From Bacillota bacterium (GTDB lineage: Bacteria; Bacillota; Clostridia; Lachnospirales; Lachnospiraceae): a stretch of 19,994 nucleotides of DNA. Below, piece after piece: positions 1-6,515 of this stretch. How positions within the stretch are numbered: position 1 is the stretch's first letter; each line of letters starts with the position of its first letter. The notes under the pieces were generated by a model. That model saw nothing but the letters and a program-made list of their open reading frames with translations. It did not search any database and was not told the DNA's origin. Position numbers and translations under genes: made by a program. The stretch covers positions 1 through 19,994 of the forward strand of contig JAEZFK010000061.1 in the NCBI GenBank assembly GCA_023437715.1. Direction: 5' to 3'.

Positions 1-66
1 ATCGCCAAGCGGTAAGGCACAGGACTTTGACTCCTGCATTCGTTGGTTCAAATCCAACTAGCCCAG
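1..66 (+). tRNA. tRNA-Gln (UUG), 5' end cut by window edge
   Basis: The gene lacks its first six bases; position 1 corresponds to base 7 of the acceptor stem. The anticodon stem CAGGA/TCCTG (20-24, 32-36) encloses the loop CTTTGAC, whose anticodon TTG (27-29) reads the Gln codon CAA. The T arm has the TTCAAAT loop, and the 3' acceptor strand TAGCCCA is followed by discriminator G66. CCA is not encoded. It lies three bases from the next tRNA, so the two are co-transcribed. Confidence 0.95.
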
Positions 67-69
67 TAT

Positions 70-142
70 GGGATACTAGCTCAGGTGGTAGAGCACTTGA
101 CTTTTAATCAAGTTGTCCGGGGTTCGAGTCCCCGGTGTCTCA
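70..142 (+). tRNA. tRNA-Lys (UUU)
   Basis: A complete 73-base cloverleaf. The acceptor strands GGGATAC (70-76) and GTGTCTC (135-141) pair, and A142 is the discriminator base. The anticodon stem CTTGA/TCAAG encloses CTTTTAA with anticodon TTT (103-105). The T arm contains GGTTCGAGTCC. CCA is not encoded. It appears to be the last gene of the tRNA cluster, because a hairpin follows within 20 bases. Confidence 0.97.
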
Positions 143-159
143 TGAATGGATTCAAATAC

Positions 160-210
160 AGCACAGGGCATAGTCATGATTGGCTATGCCCTGTGCTGCT
201 TCTCTCTTCT
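160..210 (+). terminator. Hairpin terminator after the tRNA cluster
   Basis: A perfect 14-bp stem (160-173 with 184-197, arm AGCACAGGGCATAG) around a 10-base loop is followed by the pyrimidine-rich tail GCTTCTCTCTTCT. The tail is not a clean T-run, so efficiency is uncertain. The hairpin sits between converging transcripts (tRNAs on plus, the sugar operon ending at 232 on minus) and may stop both. Confidence 0.7.
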
Positions 211-231
211 GTCTTCGATCCGGCAGTTCAA

Positions 232-639
232 TCATTCCTGCTGCGGATTTTTGCTCACACCCACAACATTCCCTGATTCGTCTGTTACATATTTTCCCTT
301 AGTCATATCTAAAATCACATATTCATTTTCCCATTTGTCCTGTATCACCGCACATTTTCCAATGGGTATATCAAACGGGCCATAAACTATCTTTCCGCCT
401 GCATTTGTAATCATTTCGATGGAATCAGCTACCGACTCCACTTTAAAATCCACATTCATCCTTTTTCGGTCTGTCTGTATAACGATTTCCGCCACATCAT
501 CTTCCATGCCCAGACCGGCAGAGGTTTCAGCGCGCCACAAAAGCTTTAACCCCATGCCATCGCAGTAATATTTAATTCCCTCATCCAAATCAGAAACGTA
601 CAGTTCTATGCAGTCAACATTTTTGAATAATTCCGCCAT
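232..639 (-). CDS. VOC (glyoxalase/bleomycin-resistance fold) protein
   Basis: A 135-residue single-domain protein with the vicinal-oxygen-chelate pattern: an N-terminal strand, then 'SDLDEGIKYYCDGMGLKL', and a closing 'EYVILD' strand. The family binds a metal or small ligand between beta-alpha-beta-beta-beta units and includes isomerases, dioxygenases and drug-binding proteins, so the reaction cannot be named. The start at 639 is chosen over an upstream ATG at 660 because GGAG lies 9 bases before it (TTTAATATT spacer) and the longer form would overlap the preceding gene. It begins four bases after the stop of the upstream lipoprotein, so it is the last gene of the sugar operon. A role as a sugar epimerase or isomerase partner is only a guess from context. 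Confidence 0.85.
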   Translation of the reverse strand: MAELFKNVDCIELYVSDLDEGIKYYCDGMGLKLLWRAETSAGLGMEDDVAEIVIQTDRKRMNVDFKVESVADSIEMITNAGGKIVYGPFDIPIGKCAVIQDKWENEYVILDMTKGKYVTDESGNVVGVSKNPQQE

Positions 640-643
640 AATA

Positions 644-2002
644 TTAAACTCCTGATCCACGTATTTGCGCCGGATGCGGCGTCACTGTGTTCCCCATATT
701 CTCATCCACCATCTGCTGCATCCTTTCGCAGAACTCCTCCAGCTCCATTTCCCCGGTGACATACCTCTGAAACAGGGTTCCCAGATCGGAAATATACTGC
801 ATCGGATTTTTGGGGATAGGCCTTGCCTGCAGGCTGGCTGACTTTAAGTAACTGCGCATTTCCTCGTATCCCGGGAAATCGAAATTTTCTTCCCAGATCA
901 CATCCTCTCTTGCAGGCATGCGCTTCATCTTTTCCGCATAGCTTTTGCTTCCCTCCGGACTGGCCGCATAGGCCAGGAACTTTCGGGCTGCTTCCTTATG
1001 GCGGGAGGCCTTGTTCAGCACGTATTGCCACGTAGCAACGTATGTGGTGCGGCCGCCCAGAGCAGGAAGAGGTGTCAGATGAATCCGGTCCTTTCCATAG
1101 ACCCCTGCATCTGCAAAGGTATTCATGGTGCCGCTGTATAAAAATACAAGTCCATACTTCCCGTCCATGAATTTCTCCCCTGTCTGCTCATACTGGTCGA
1201 GAAGCTGTTCCATGGGGGAATAGCCCTTTTCCACACAGCCTTTTAAAAACTCCATGGCCTCTCTCGTTTTCGGATCGCTCCAATCGTAATAATCCCCGCC
1301 GAACAGGTTGATAAATTCCCCTATTTCGTTGTAAACGTATGTCTTTTCCCATGACCCGCCATAGGCATAGTGCCCCTCTCCAAAATCACAGGACAAAAAA
1401 TGGTCCAGTCGCTCCGGCGTGCTCACATCCTCAAGCCCCGCTTTCTTTAAGTAAGTATCATTGACCCACAGCATCAGAACATCCATCATGTAGGGAACGG
1501 AATATATCTGATCTCCGTCCATTACCATTTCCTTTAAGTAATCCTGGGGAAAATGGGAGGCAGTTTCCTCGTTCATCACATCTCCCTGGAGAGGTTCCAG
1601 ATAGCCTGCTCCCTTGAACTCGCTTATCATTTCATCATTTACGCTTATGACATCCACCGAGGTATCTCCGGCAGCCAGCAGAGAGGAAATCCTGGCGTGC
1701 CTGGAATCTGCATTAATGGGACATTCCACCGCATGAATCCGCATATTTAACGTCTTCTCCGCTTCTGAAAGAAATGCTTTAAACTCTTTCTTGCCGGCAT
1801 CCACGTGCATAATGGTGATTTCGTCTGTGTAATCACCGTCATCCGGCTTGTCCGCCTCCGTCTCTATCCGTTCCGCATGGCGGGGCGCGAAACGACAGGC
1901 CCCAAGGAGGCCGGCCAGGCAGAAACAGGCTGCCGTAAGGGCAGCCATAAATATTTTGAGAATGCGGTGTCTGTACTGTTTCTTTAAATCCTGGAATTTC
2001 AT
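644..2002 (-). CDS. Second sugar ABC transporter substrate-binding lipoprotein
   Basis: A 452-residue family 1 extracellular solute-binding protein. A basic N-terminus, a hydrophobic segment (about residues 15-35) and a lipobox ending at Cys36 (LLGAC) mark it as a membrane-anchored lipoprotein. The body has the usual features of oligosaccharide-binding proteins: a 'DVISVNDEM' strand near 117-125, a central aromatic-rich stretch and a C-terminal helical lobe. It is a paralogue of the first gene of the operon (5016-6308): over 70 aligned residues from Gly215 here against Gly207 there I count 43 identities without a gap. The ligand-facing parts and N-termini differ more. It lies after the GH172 gene, away from the permeases, with its own ribosome site (GGAG) before ATG 2002. 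It probably delivers a related but different ligand to the same permeases. Confidence 0.92.
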   Translation of the reverse strand: MKFQDLKKQYRHRILKIFMAALTAACFCLAGLLGACRFAPRHAERIETEADKPDDGDYTDEITIMHVDAGKKEFKAFLSEAEKTLNMRIHAVECPINADSRHARISSLLAAGDTSVDVISVNDEMISEFKGAGYLEPLQGDVMNEETASHFPQDYLKEMVMDGDQIYSVPYMMDVLMLWVNDTYLKKAGLEDVSTPERLDHFLSCDFGEGHYAYGGSWEKTYVYNEIGEFINLFGGDYYDWSDPKTREAMEFLKGCVEKGYSPMEQLLDQYEQTGEKFMDGKYGLVFLYSGTMNTFADAGVYGKDRIHLTPLPALGGRTTYVATWQYVLNKASRHKEAARKFLAYAASPEGSKSYAEKMKRMPAREDVIWEENFDFPGYEEMRSYLKSASLQARPIPKNPMQYISDLGTLFQRYVTGEMELEEFCERMQQMVDENMGNTVTPHPAQIRGSGV

Positions 2003-2050
2003 AACCCCACTCCGCTTTCATTTCTGCAAAGGATCAGACCAAAGCATTCC

Positions 2051-3157
2051 CTACCTGGGCCACCGGTCCTCTTTCTCCATCAGCGGCGGAAACGGCTGGT
2101 GAGGTAAGGTCTGATACCAATAAGCTACGCTTGCTACGTCATCCTGCCGCTCAAAATTTCCCTTGTGACAGGTTCCTATCTGCTGAACGGTTACCCGGAT
2201 ATCCTCTTCAAACAGCACCGGGTCCATGATATGCCACCGGTAAAAGCCTCTCTGGGGCATGATATCATCATTATGGTAATTATTGTGTACGCTGTCATCA
2301 TGGGCGGAATAGTAAGGATAGCCCATAAACGGCGTAGAATATGTGGTTTCCACGGTCTTTCCACCGATCTGGGCCCCAAAGCTCCATGCACCTCCGAAAT
2401 AATCCTCGGTCCCTGTGCCGCAGATGGTGGGATATTCCTCGTCCCCATCCAGATAAAACTTCACTTCTCCTTCTCCCCACCAGTAACGCTCCAGGGTTGT
2501 CAGGGCCATATAGGTACCTACATAATGCCCTTTTCCTTTTACATTGTCAAGGATTATATAGTCTTTCTGCTTCTCTGTCAACCGCTCTCTTCTCCATTGG
2601 GCGTGGAAGTATAAGGTATCCTCCGGCAGCTCATCCACCAGGCAGTAATCCACCTGATAGAAAAAGGCGGGAACCTCAGCTCCATGCTGGTTTTCTATGG
2701 TGAGCCTCGCCTTTTTCCGGAAAGGCATGGGGAAATAACAGTTCATGCCTCTGGCGGGATTGACCACTATGGGCATGGAATTGACCAGACAGCCTCTGGC
2801 AAACCCGCAGCAGAAGAAATCTCCCAGGGGCGCCTCCACGGATGGGGATTCCTCTCCATCCCAGTACATGCGGAGCACCAGATCCCGCAGCACATAATAA
2901 TCCAGCTCCGTCCTGTCGGTTACGGTAATCCAGATGTGCTGAATAATGCCCGGCCCTTCCATCTCCGCCAGAGTTGTCACGCTTCCCGGTAAAAGGCCGC
3001 GGATACAGGGGGCTCCTTTCCGTGAGGGGCCTAAATGGCTGGCGGCTGTGCCGCCTTTTCCCTTTTCCCCATAGGGATTTTCTCCATTGATGGCCCGGCT
3101 CTTTCCATGCTTTGCCAGAGGCAGAGCGCCAAGCCCTCCAAAAATTGATTGTATCAT
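2051..3157 (-). CDS. GH172 (DUF2961) family glycoside hydrolase
   Basis: A 368-residue protein of the DUF2961 family, now glycoside hydrolase family 172. Visible family marks are 'GPGIIQHIWIT' (68-78), 'LRMYWDG' (95-101), 'EAPLGDFF' (108-115), 'WWGEGEVKF' (226-234), 'GTGTEDYFGG' (247-256) and a closing 'HQPFPPL'. Characterised members act on alpha-D-fructofuranosides (including difructose dianhydride I) or D-arabinofuranosides, use two glutamates and form trimers. The likely pair here is Glu251 of GTGTEDY and Glu229 or Glu231 of GEGE, assigned by motif, not by alignment. There is no signal peptide, so it acts in the cytoplasm on an imported oligosaccharide. The start is supported by GGAAAGGAG seven bases upstream. 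It sits between the permease and second lipoprotein genes, which ties the transporter to a furanose-containing substrate by inference. Confidence 0.9.
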   Translation of the reverse strand: MIQSIFGGLGALPLAKHGKSRAINGENPYGEKGKGGTAASHLGPSRKGAPCIRGLLPGSVTTLAEMEGPGIIQHIWITVTDRTELDYYVLRDLVLRMYWDGEESPSVEAPLGDFFCCGFARGCLVNSMPIVVNPARGMNCYFPMPFRKKARLTIENQHGAEVPAFFYQVDYCLVDELPEDTLYFHAQWRRERLTEKQKDYIILDNVKGKGHYVGTYMALTTLERYWWGEGEVKFYLDGDEEYPTICGTGTEDYFGGAWSFGAQIGGKTVETTYSTPFMGYPYYSAHDDSVHNNYHNDDIMPQRGFYRWHIMDPVLFEEDIRVTVQQIGTCHKGNFERQDDVASVAYWYQTLPHQPFPPLMEKEDRWPR

Positions 3158-3201
3158 TCTATTCTCCTTTCCAATTTACTGCCCGGGCATTCCGGCAGGA
3201 T

Positions 3202-4062
3202 CTACGCTTTCACGCCCCCTGCCATAATGCCGTCCATAATCTGTTTTTCAAAAACTGCCACGAATAAAATGATGGGAAGCAGGATGATCCAGCCCATGGC
3301 GCTGACCAAATCCCAGGGCACCCCGTACATGTTATCCCGCAGCGGAAGCTGTACGATTGCAACGCTTAACACCTGAATGCCGTTGGAGTAATACAGCGGT
3401 GTAAAGAAATTGTTTAAGCAGGTGATGAAATTAATGATACATACCGTTGCCAGGGCAGGCTTCATCAGGGGCAGAACCACGAAGAAAAGCCTCTGCACAA
3501 AGCCTGCGCCGTCAATGGAGGCGGCCTCTTCCAGGGATACGGGAATCTCTCCCACAAAATTGCTGAGAATCAGGACCGTAAATGGAATGATGGAGCTTAC
3601 ATACAGCAGGATCAGCCCCTGATATGTATCAAATAAATGTACCTTCTGCATGAATTCATAGAGCGGACGGGCCGTAACCACCTCAGGAATCAGCATGGTG
3701 GCCACTATGAATGCAAAGGCCAGGCGGATGCCCCTTAACTGAAATCTGGCAAAGGCATAAGCGCCCATGGCACAAAACAGGGTGCCCACTACCAGGGTCA
3801 TTCCGACGATCACTATCGTATTGCCGATTTTAGAAATCAGCCCTACATTTTCAACCAGAAACCGGTAGCTGTCCAGGGTCGGATGATCCGGCAGATAGTC
3901 GATGGGCATCTTGAACAACTCCCCCGGCGGGGTTATGGAGGAGATAAATATCCAGTATACGGGGAACAGGATCAAAAATCCAACCACAGTGAACAGGACC
4001 CATCTCCCTGCAGCCACCCCTCCTCTGTATACCTTATATTTTACATCGGAATCCATTTTCAT
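3202..4062 (-). CDS. Sugar ABC transporter permease, MalG type (CUT1)
   Basis: A 286-residue inner-membrane permease. The first membrane helix spans about 20-41, followed by the typical 'LDSYRFL' segment and five further helices. The cytoplasmic EAA loop that docks the ATPase is clear at about 177-198 (SLEEAASIDGAG, ending in LP). It pairs with the MalF-type permease encoded just upstream. Its AGGAGGAG ribosome site overlaps the stop codon of that gene (4074-4076), which suggests translational coupling. No ATPase gene is present nearby, so energy probably comes from a shared MsmX/MsmK-type ATPase encoded elsewhere, as is common in Firmicute CUT1 systems. Confidence 0.95.
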   Translation of the reverse strand: MKMDSDVKYKVYRGGVAAGRWVLFTVVGFLILFPVYWIFISSITPPGELFKMPIDYLPDHPTLDSYRFLVENVGLISKIGNTIVIVGMTLVVGTLFCAMGAYAFARFQLRGIRLAFAFIVATMLIPEVVTARPLYEFMQKVHLFDTYQGLILLYVSSIIPFTVLILSNFVGEIPVSLEEAASIDGAGFVQRLFFVVLPLMKPALATVCIINFITCLNNFFTPLYYSNGIQVLSVAIVQLPLRDNMYGVPWDLVSAMGWIILLPIILFVAVFEKQIMDGIMAGGVKA

Positions 4063-4073
4063 TTGATCTCCTC

Positions 4074-4949
4074 CTAGTTCTCATACCGGTTCATAAACTT
4101 CAGGTTCATAAAGCTGAATACCGCCATTACTAAGAACAGCAAAACCGCCAGCGCCGAAGCATATCCCACGTTTAAGTTCGTAAAGGCCTCCATGGTGATC
4201 CGGTAGGCGATCAGGGAGGTATCCTCTCCCGGCCCGCCTGAGGTCATGGAATAAACCAGGTCAAAGCTGGTGAGCCTCCATAAGGTAAAGGGGATACAGA
4301 GGGTCAGCACATTTTTTGCGATCATGGGAAGCGTGATGTAAAAGAATGACTGGACTCCACCTGCTCCGTCCACCCTGGCCGCTTCATAAATATCTCCGGA
4401 AATAAACTGCAGTCCCGACAAAACCAGAATGCCGAAAAACGGCAGGTCCTTCCACAAGTCCATGGCGATGACCGCAGCCCTGGCCGTTCCCGTATTGATG
4501 AGCCAGTTCATCTGAAATCCCGGAACAAACCACCGGATAAAATCATTAATAAGGCCGTAATCGTTGTTAAAGGCCCATTTTGCAGCCATGCCGATTACAA
4601 CTGCCGGCATGGCCCAGGGAATCAATACGATGGTCCTTAAAAAGCGGCGGCCCTTAAAGCGCATATTTAAAATCAGTGCCAGGGCCACTCCGAAAACAAT
4701 GTGAAACGCCATGGAAATGATCACAAACGTCACCGTAAACTGCAGGGTGGTAATGACCTTTTCATCCTTAAATATATTCAGGTAATTGTTTAGCCCTGTA
4801 AATTCATTGACCCCGCTCAGCACCCTGATATCAAAAAAGCTGTTTACAAAGGTTTTTATAATCGGGTAAAGGGTGGTAAATCCGCGGATAATCAGTACGG
4901 GCAGGATCAGTACCCAGGCGATCCAATATTGTGATTTTCTGGTAACCAT
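4074..4949 (-). CDS. Sugar ABC transporter permease, MalF type (CUT1)
   Basis: A 291-residue permease. The first helix (about 9-30) is followed by a periplasmic-side segment with 'FTGLNNYLNIF', then further helices and the EAA loop at about 188-209 (IYEAARVDGAGG, ending in LP). I place the start at 4949, not at an upstream in-frame ATG at 4997: a strong AGGAGG lies eight bases before 4949, while nothing resembling a ribosome site precedes 4997, and family proteins usually begin close to the first helix. It follows the first lipoprotein gene after 66 bases that contain a small hairpin, and it overlaps the ribosome site of the next permease gene. Confidence 0.94.
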   Translation of the reverse strand: MVTRKSQYWIAWVLILPVLIIRGFTTLYPIIKTFVNSFFDIRVLSGVNEFTGLNNYLNIFKDEKVITTLQFTVTFVIISMAFHIVFGVALALILNMRFKGRRFLRTIVLIPWAMPAVVIGMAAKWAFNNDYGLINDFIRWFVPGFQMNWLINTGTARAAVIAMDLWKDLPFFGILVLSGLQFISGDIYEAARVDGAGGVQSFFYITLPMIAKNVLTLCIPFTLWRLTSFDLVYSMTSGGPGEDTSLIAYRITMEAFTNLNVGYASALAVLLFLVMAVFSFMNLKFMNRYEN

Positions 4950-5000
4950 ACAGGCCGCCTCCTTTCTTTGTTTTTGCCCATGCTTTTTGGGCATCATGGT

Positions 5001-5015
5001 ACACCCGCAGGGTGT
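5001..5015 (-). promoter_or_regulatory. Intercistronic hairpin between binding protein and permease
   Basis: ACACCC and GGGTGT (minus strand order) form a 6-bp GC-rich stem with a 3-base loop immediately after the stop codon of the first lipoprotein. No T-run follows. In many sugar ABC operons a hairpin here protects the upstream mRNA or partly stops transcription, giving more binding protein than permease. That role is inferred. Confidence 0.45.
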
Positions 5016-6308
5016 TTACTTATTATATGTATTCACATAATCCTGAGCCTTTTTGCAGAATTCATCCACAGTGATTTCATCCTTCATACAGGACTGGAAA
5101 ATGGTTCCCATGGCGGAAATGAACTCCATGGTCTGAGGAAGCATGGGACGTCCCTTGACTACGCACTCGCTGGCATATCGGGAATACATTTCCTTTGCCG
5201 GATCCGTATCCGGTACGACCTTTTCGGCCACGTCTTTTCTTGCCGGATACCGGTCAAAGGCTTCGTAGGAGGCCTTCATGCCTTCTTCGCTGGCCATGTA
5301 CTGCAGAAATTTAATGGCTGCTTCCTTATTTTTTGAGGCCTTGTTCAGCACGTAGCTCCAGGAGTCGGTAAAAATATATCTCTTGTCGGAGAACTTGGGC
5401 ACCATAGCCATATGGATCTTATCTGCTCCCAGCATTCCTGCCTTCTGATAATCGGTTCCAAGCCCCCACATGAACAGGCTGCCGTACTTGCCGTCATTGA
5501 ATTTAGGATTCATCTGTTCGTATTTGTCTGCAATCTGATCAATGGGCGTGTAGCCGTCCTTTACCATATCCTTTAAGAACTGAAGGGCTTCCTTATTGGC
5601 CGGGTTGGTCCAGTCTAAGTAATCTCCGCCGAACATATTGACGAACTGGGCAATTTCATTAAAAACATAGGTCTTTTCCCAGGAACCGCCGTAGCCGTAT
5701 TTGCCGTCTCCTGATGCCGCTTTCATGTAGGCCATAAAGTCTTCTTTTGTATCCAGGGAGGTAATTCCCGCCTTATCCATGATCTGCTGATTCACCCAAA
5801 ATGCCAGATAGCCGGAATATCCGGGTACGCCGATGACCTGGCCGTTCTTATCCGTAATCATATCCGCCAAATAGCCCTGAGGGAACTGGCCGCGGATATC
5901 TTCGGTCATGACCGTATCGTTTAAACCTTCCAGCCATCCGGAATTTTTAAAGGATGCGCTCATCTCATCGTTGATTTCCAGAATATCCACGCTGGCGTCT
6001 CCGGTGGAAAGAATGGTGGTAATCTTCTGCTGCCTTGTGTCGGAGTCCGTAGGCGCTGCCACCGCATTGATCTTAAGCCCTGTGGCCGCTTCCACATTGG
6101 CCAGCCAGGTGGGAAAGTCCGAATCGGTTGTGTTGATGGTGTAAAGGGTCAGATCGTAATCCCCGCTTTTTTTCTCCTCCTCCATCTTTCCTGTCTGGGT
6201 GCTGCCGGAGCTTTCCGCCCCTTTGCCGGAAGCACCGCTGCAGCCGGATAAAAGCCCGCATACCATGGCTGCCGCAAGGGCAAGGCTTGTCAGTTGCTTT
6301 CTTCTCAT
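5016..6308 (-). CDS. First sugar ABC transporter substrate-binding lipoprotein
   Basis: A 430-residue extracellular solute-binding protein (family 1). The signal peptide runs to a lipobox LLSGC with Cys23 as the lipid-bearing residue, followed by a flexible Ser/Gly/Glu-rich linker (about 24-48). The mature part shows 'VDILEINDEM', a central 'GGSWEKTYVFNEI' block starting near 207 and 'DGKYGSLFMWG', as in oligosaccharide-binding proteins. GAAGGAGG precedes ATG 6308. As the first gene after the promoter and directly ahead of the two permeases, it is the standard partner of this transporter. A second related lipoprotein is encoded at 644-2002. Expression is probably switched by the divergent sensor/regulator pair. 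Confidence 0.95.
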   Translation of the reverse strand: MRRKQLTSLALAAAMVCGLLSGCSGASGKGAESSGSTQTGKMEEEKKSGDYDLTLYTINTTDSDFPTWLANVEAATGLKINAVAAPTDSDTRQQKITTILSTGDASVDILEINDEMSASFKNSGWLEGLNDTVMTEDIRGQFPQGYLADMITDKNGQVIGVPGYSGYLAFWVNQQIMDKAGITSLDTKEDFMAYMKAASGDGKYGYGGSWEKTYVFNEIAQFVNMFGGDYLDWTNPANKEALQFLKDMVKDGYTPIDQIADKYEQMNPKFNDGKYGSLFMWGLGTDYQKAGMLGADKIHMAMVPKFSDKRYIFTDSWSYVLNKASKNKEAAIKFLQYMASEEGMKASYEAFDRYPARKDVAEKVVPDTDPAKEMYSRYASECVVKGRPMLPQTMEFISAMGTIFQSCMKDEITVDEFCKKAQDYVNTYNK

Positions 6309-6359
6309 AATAAAATCCTCCTTCTCGTTTTATGAAACTTGTTTTTCATTGGTAGCTTT

Positions 6360-6386
6360 AGGATAGCAGAAACCTCTTTTTGTCAA
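6360..6386 (-). promoter_or_regulatory. Probable promoter of the sugar operon
   Basis: On the minus strand TTGACA (6386-6381) is followed after 15 bases by TATCCT (6365-6360). The consensus -35 with a short spacer and weak -10 fits a promoter that needs an activator. It lies about 50 bases before the first lipoprotein start and overlaps the palindrome at 6383-6403. Confidence 0.55.
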
Positions 6387-6403
6387 AATACAATATATTT
6401 TGA
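6383..6403. promoter_or_regulatory. Candidate regulator-binding palindrome
   Basis: TCAAAATA and TATTTTGA form perfect 8-base inverted repeats around a 5-base centre. The site overlaps the -35 box of the sugar operon and lies in the region shared with the divergent regulatory genes. It is a candidate site for the AraC-type response regulator, although AraC-type proteins more often bind direct repeats, so another regulator is possible. Confidence 0.4.
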
Positions 6404-6428
6404 TTCGTTTATATTATTTTTTTCTTTC

Positions 6429-6457
6429 TTGAATTGTTCTTTCAGTTTCTTTATAAT
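6429..6457 (+). promoter_or_regulatory. Probable promoter of the sensor/regulator operon
   Basis: TTGAAT (6429-6434), a 17-base spacer and a perfect TATAAT (6452-6457) lie about 55 bases before the kinase start. A second TATAAT (6469-6474) sits in a direct repeat of CTTTATAATGA and could be an alternative -10. Confidence 0.7.
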
Positions 6458-6515
6458 GAAGATCACTTTATAATGATTATTGGAGCGAAACGAGAATTCC
6501 AGGGAGGCGGGTCTT

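Noticed and set aside
2165..2614. 149-codon open frame on plus, opposite the GH172 gene
   Set aside because: It is the antisense shadow of a well-supported gene with family motifs; its protein has no recognisable domain and no ribosome site supports it.
4950..4997. N-terminal extension of the MalF-type permease to ATG 4997
   Set aside because: There is no ribosome site before 4997, while AGGAGG lies eight bases before 4949, and the extra 16 residues are not typical of the family.
6332..6349. Catabolite-response (cre) site before the sugar operon
   Set aside because: The element is symmetric, but its centre and length do not fit the 14-base cre pattern with central CG.
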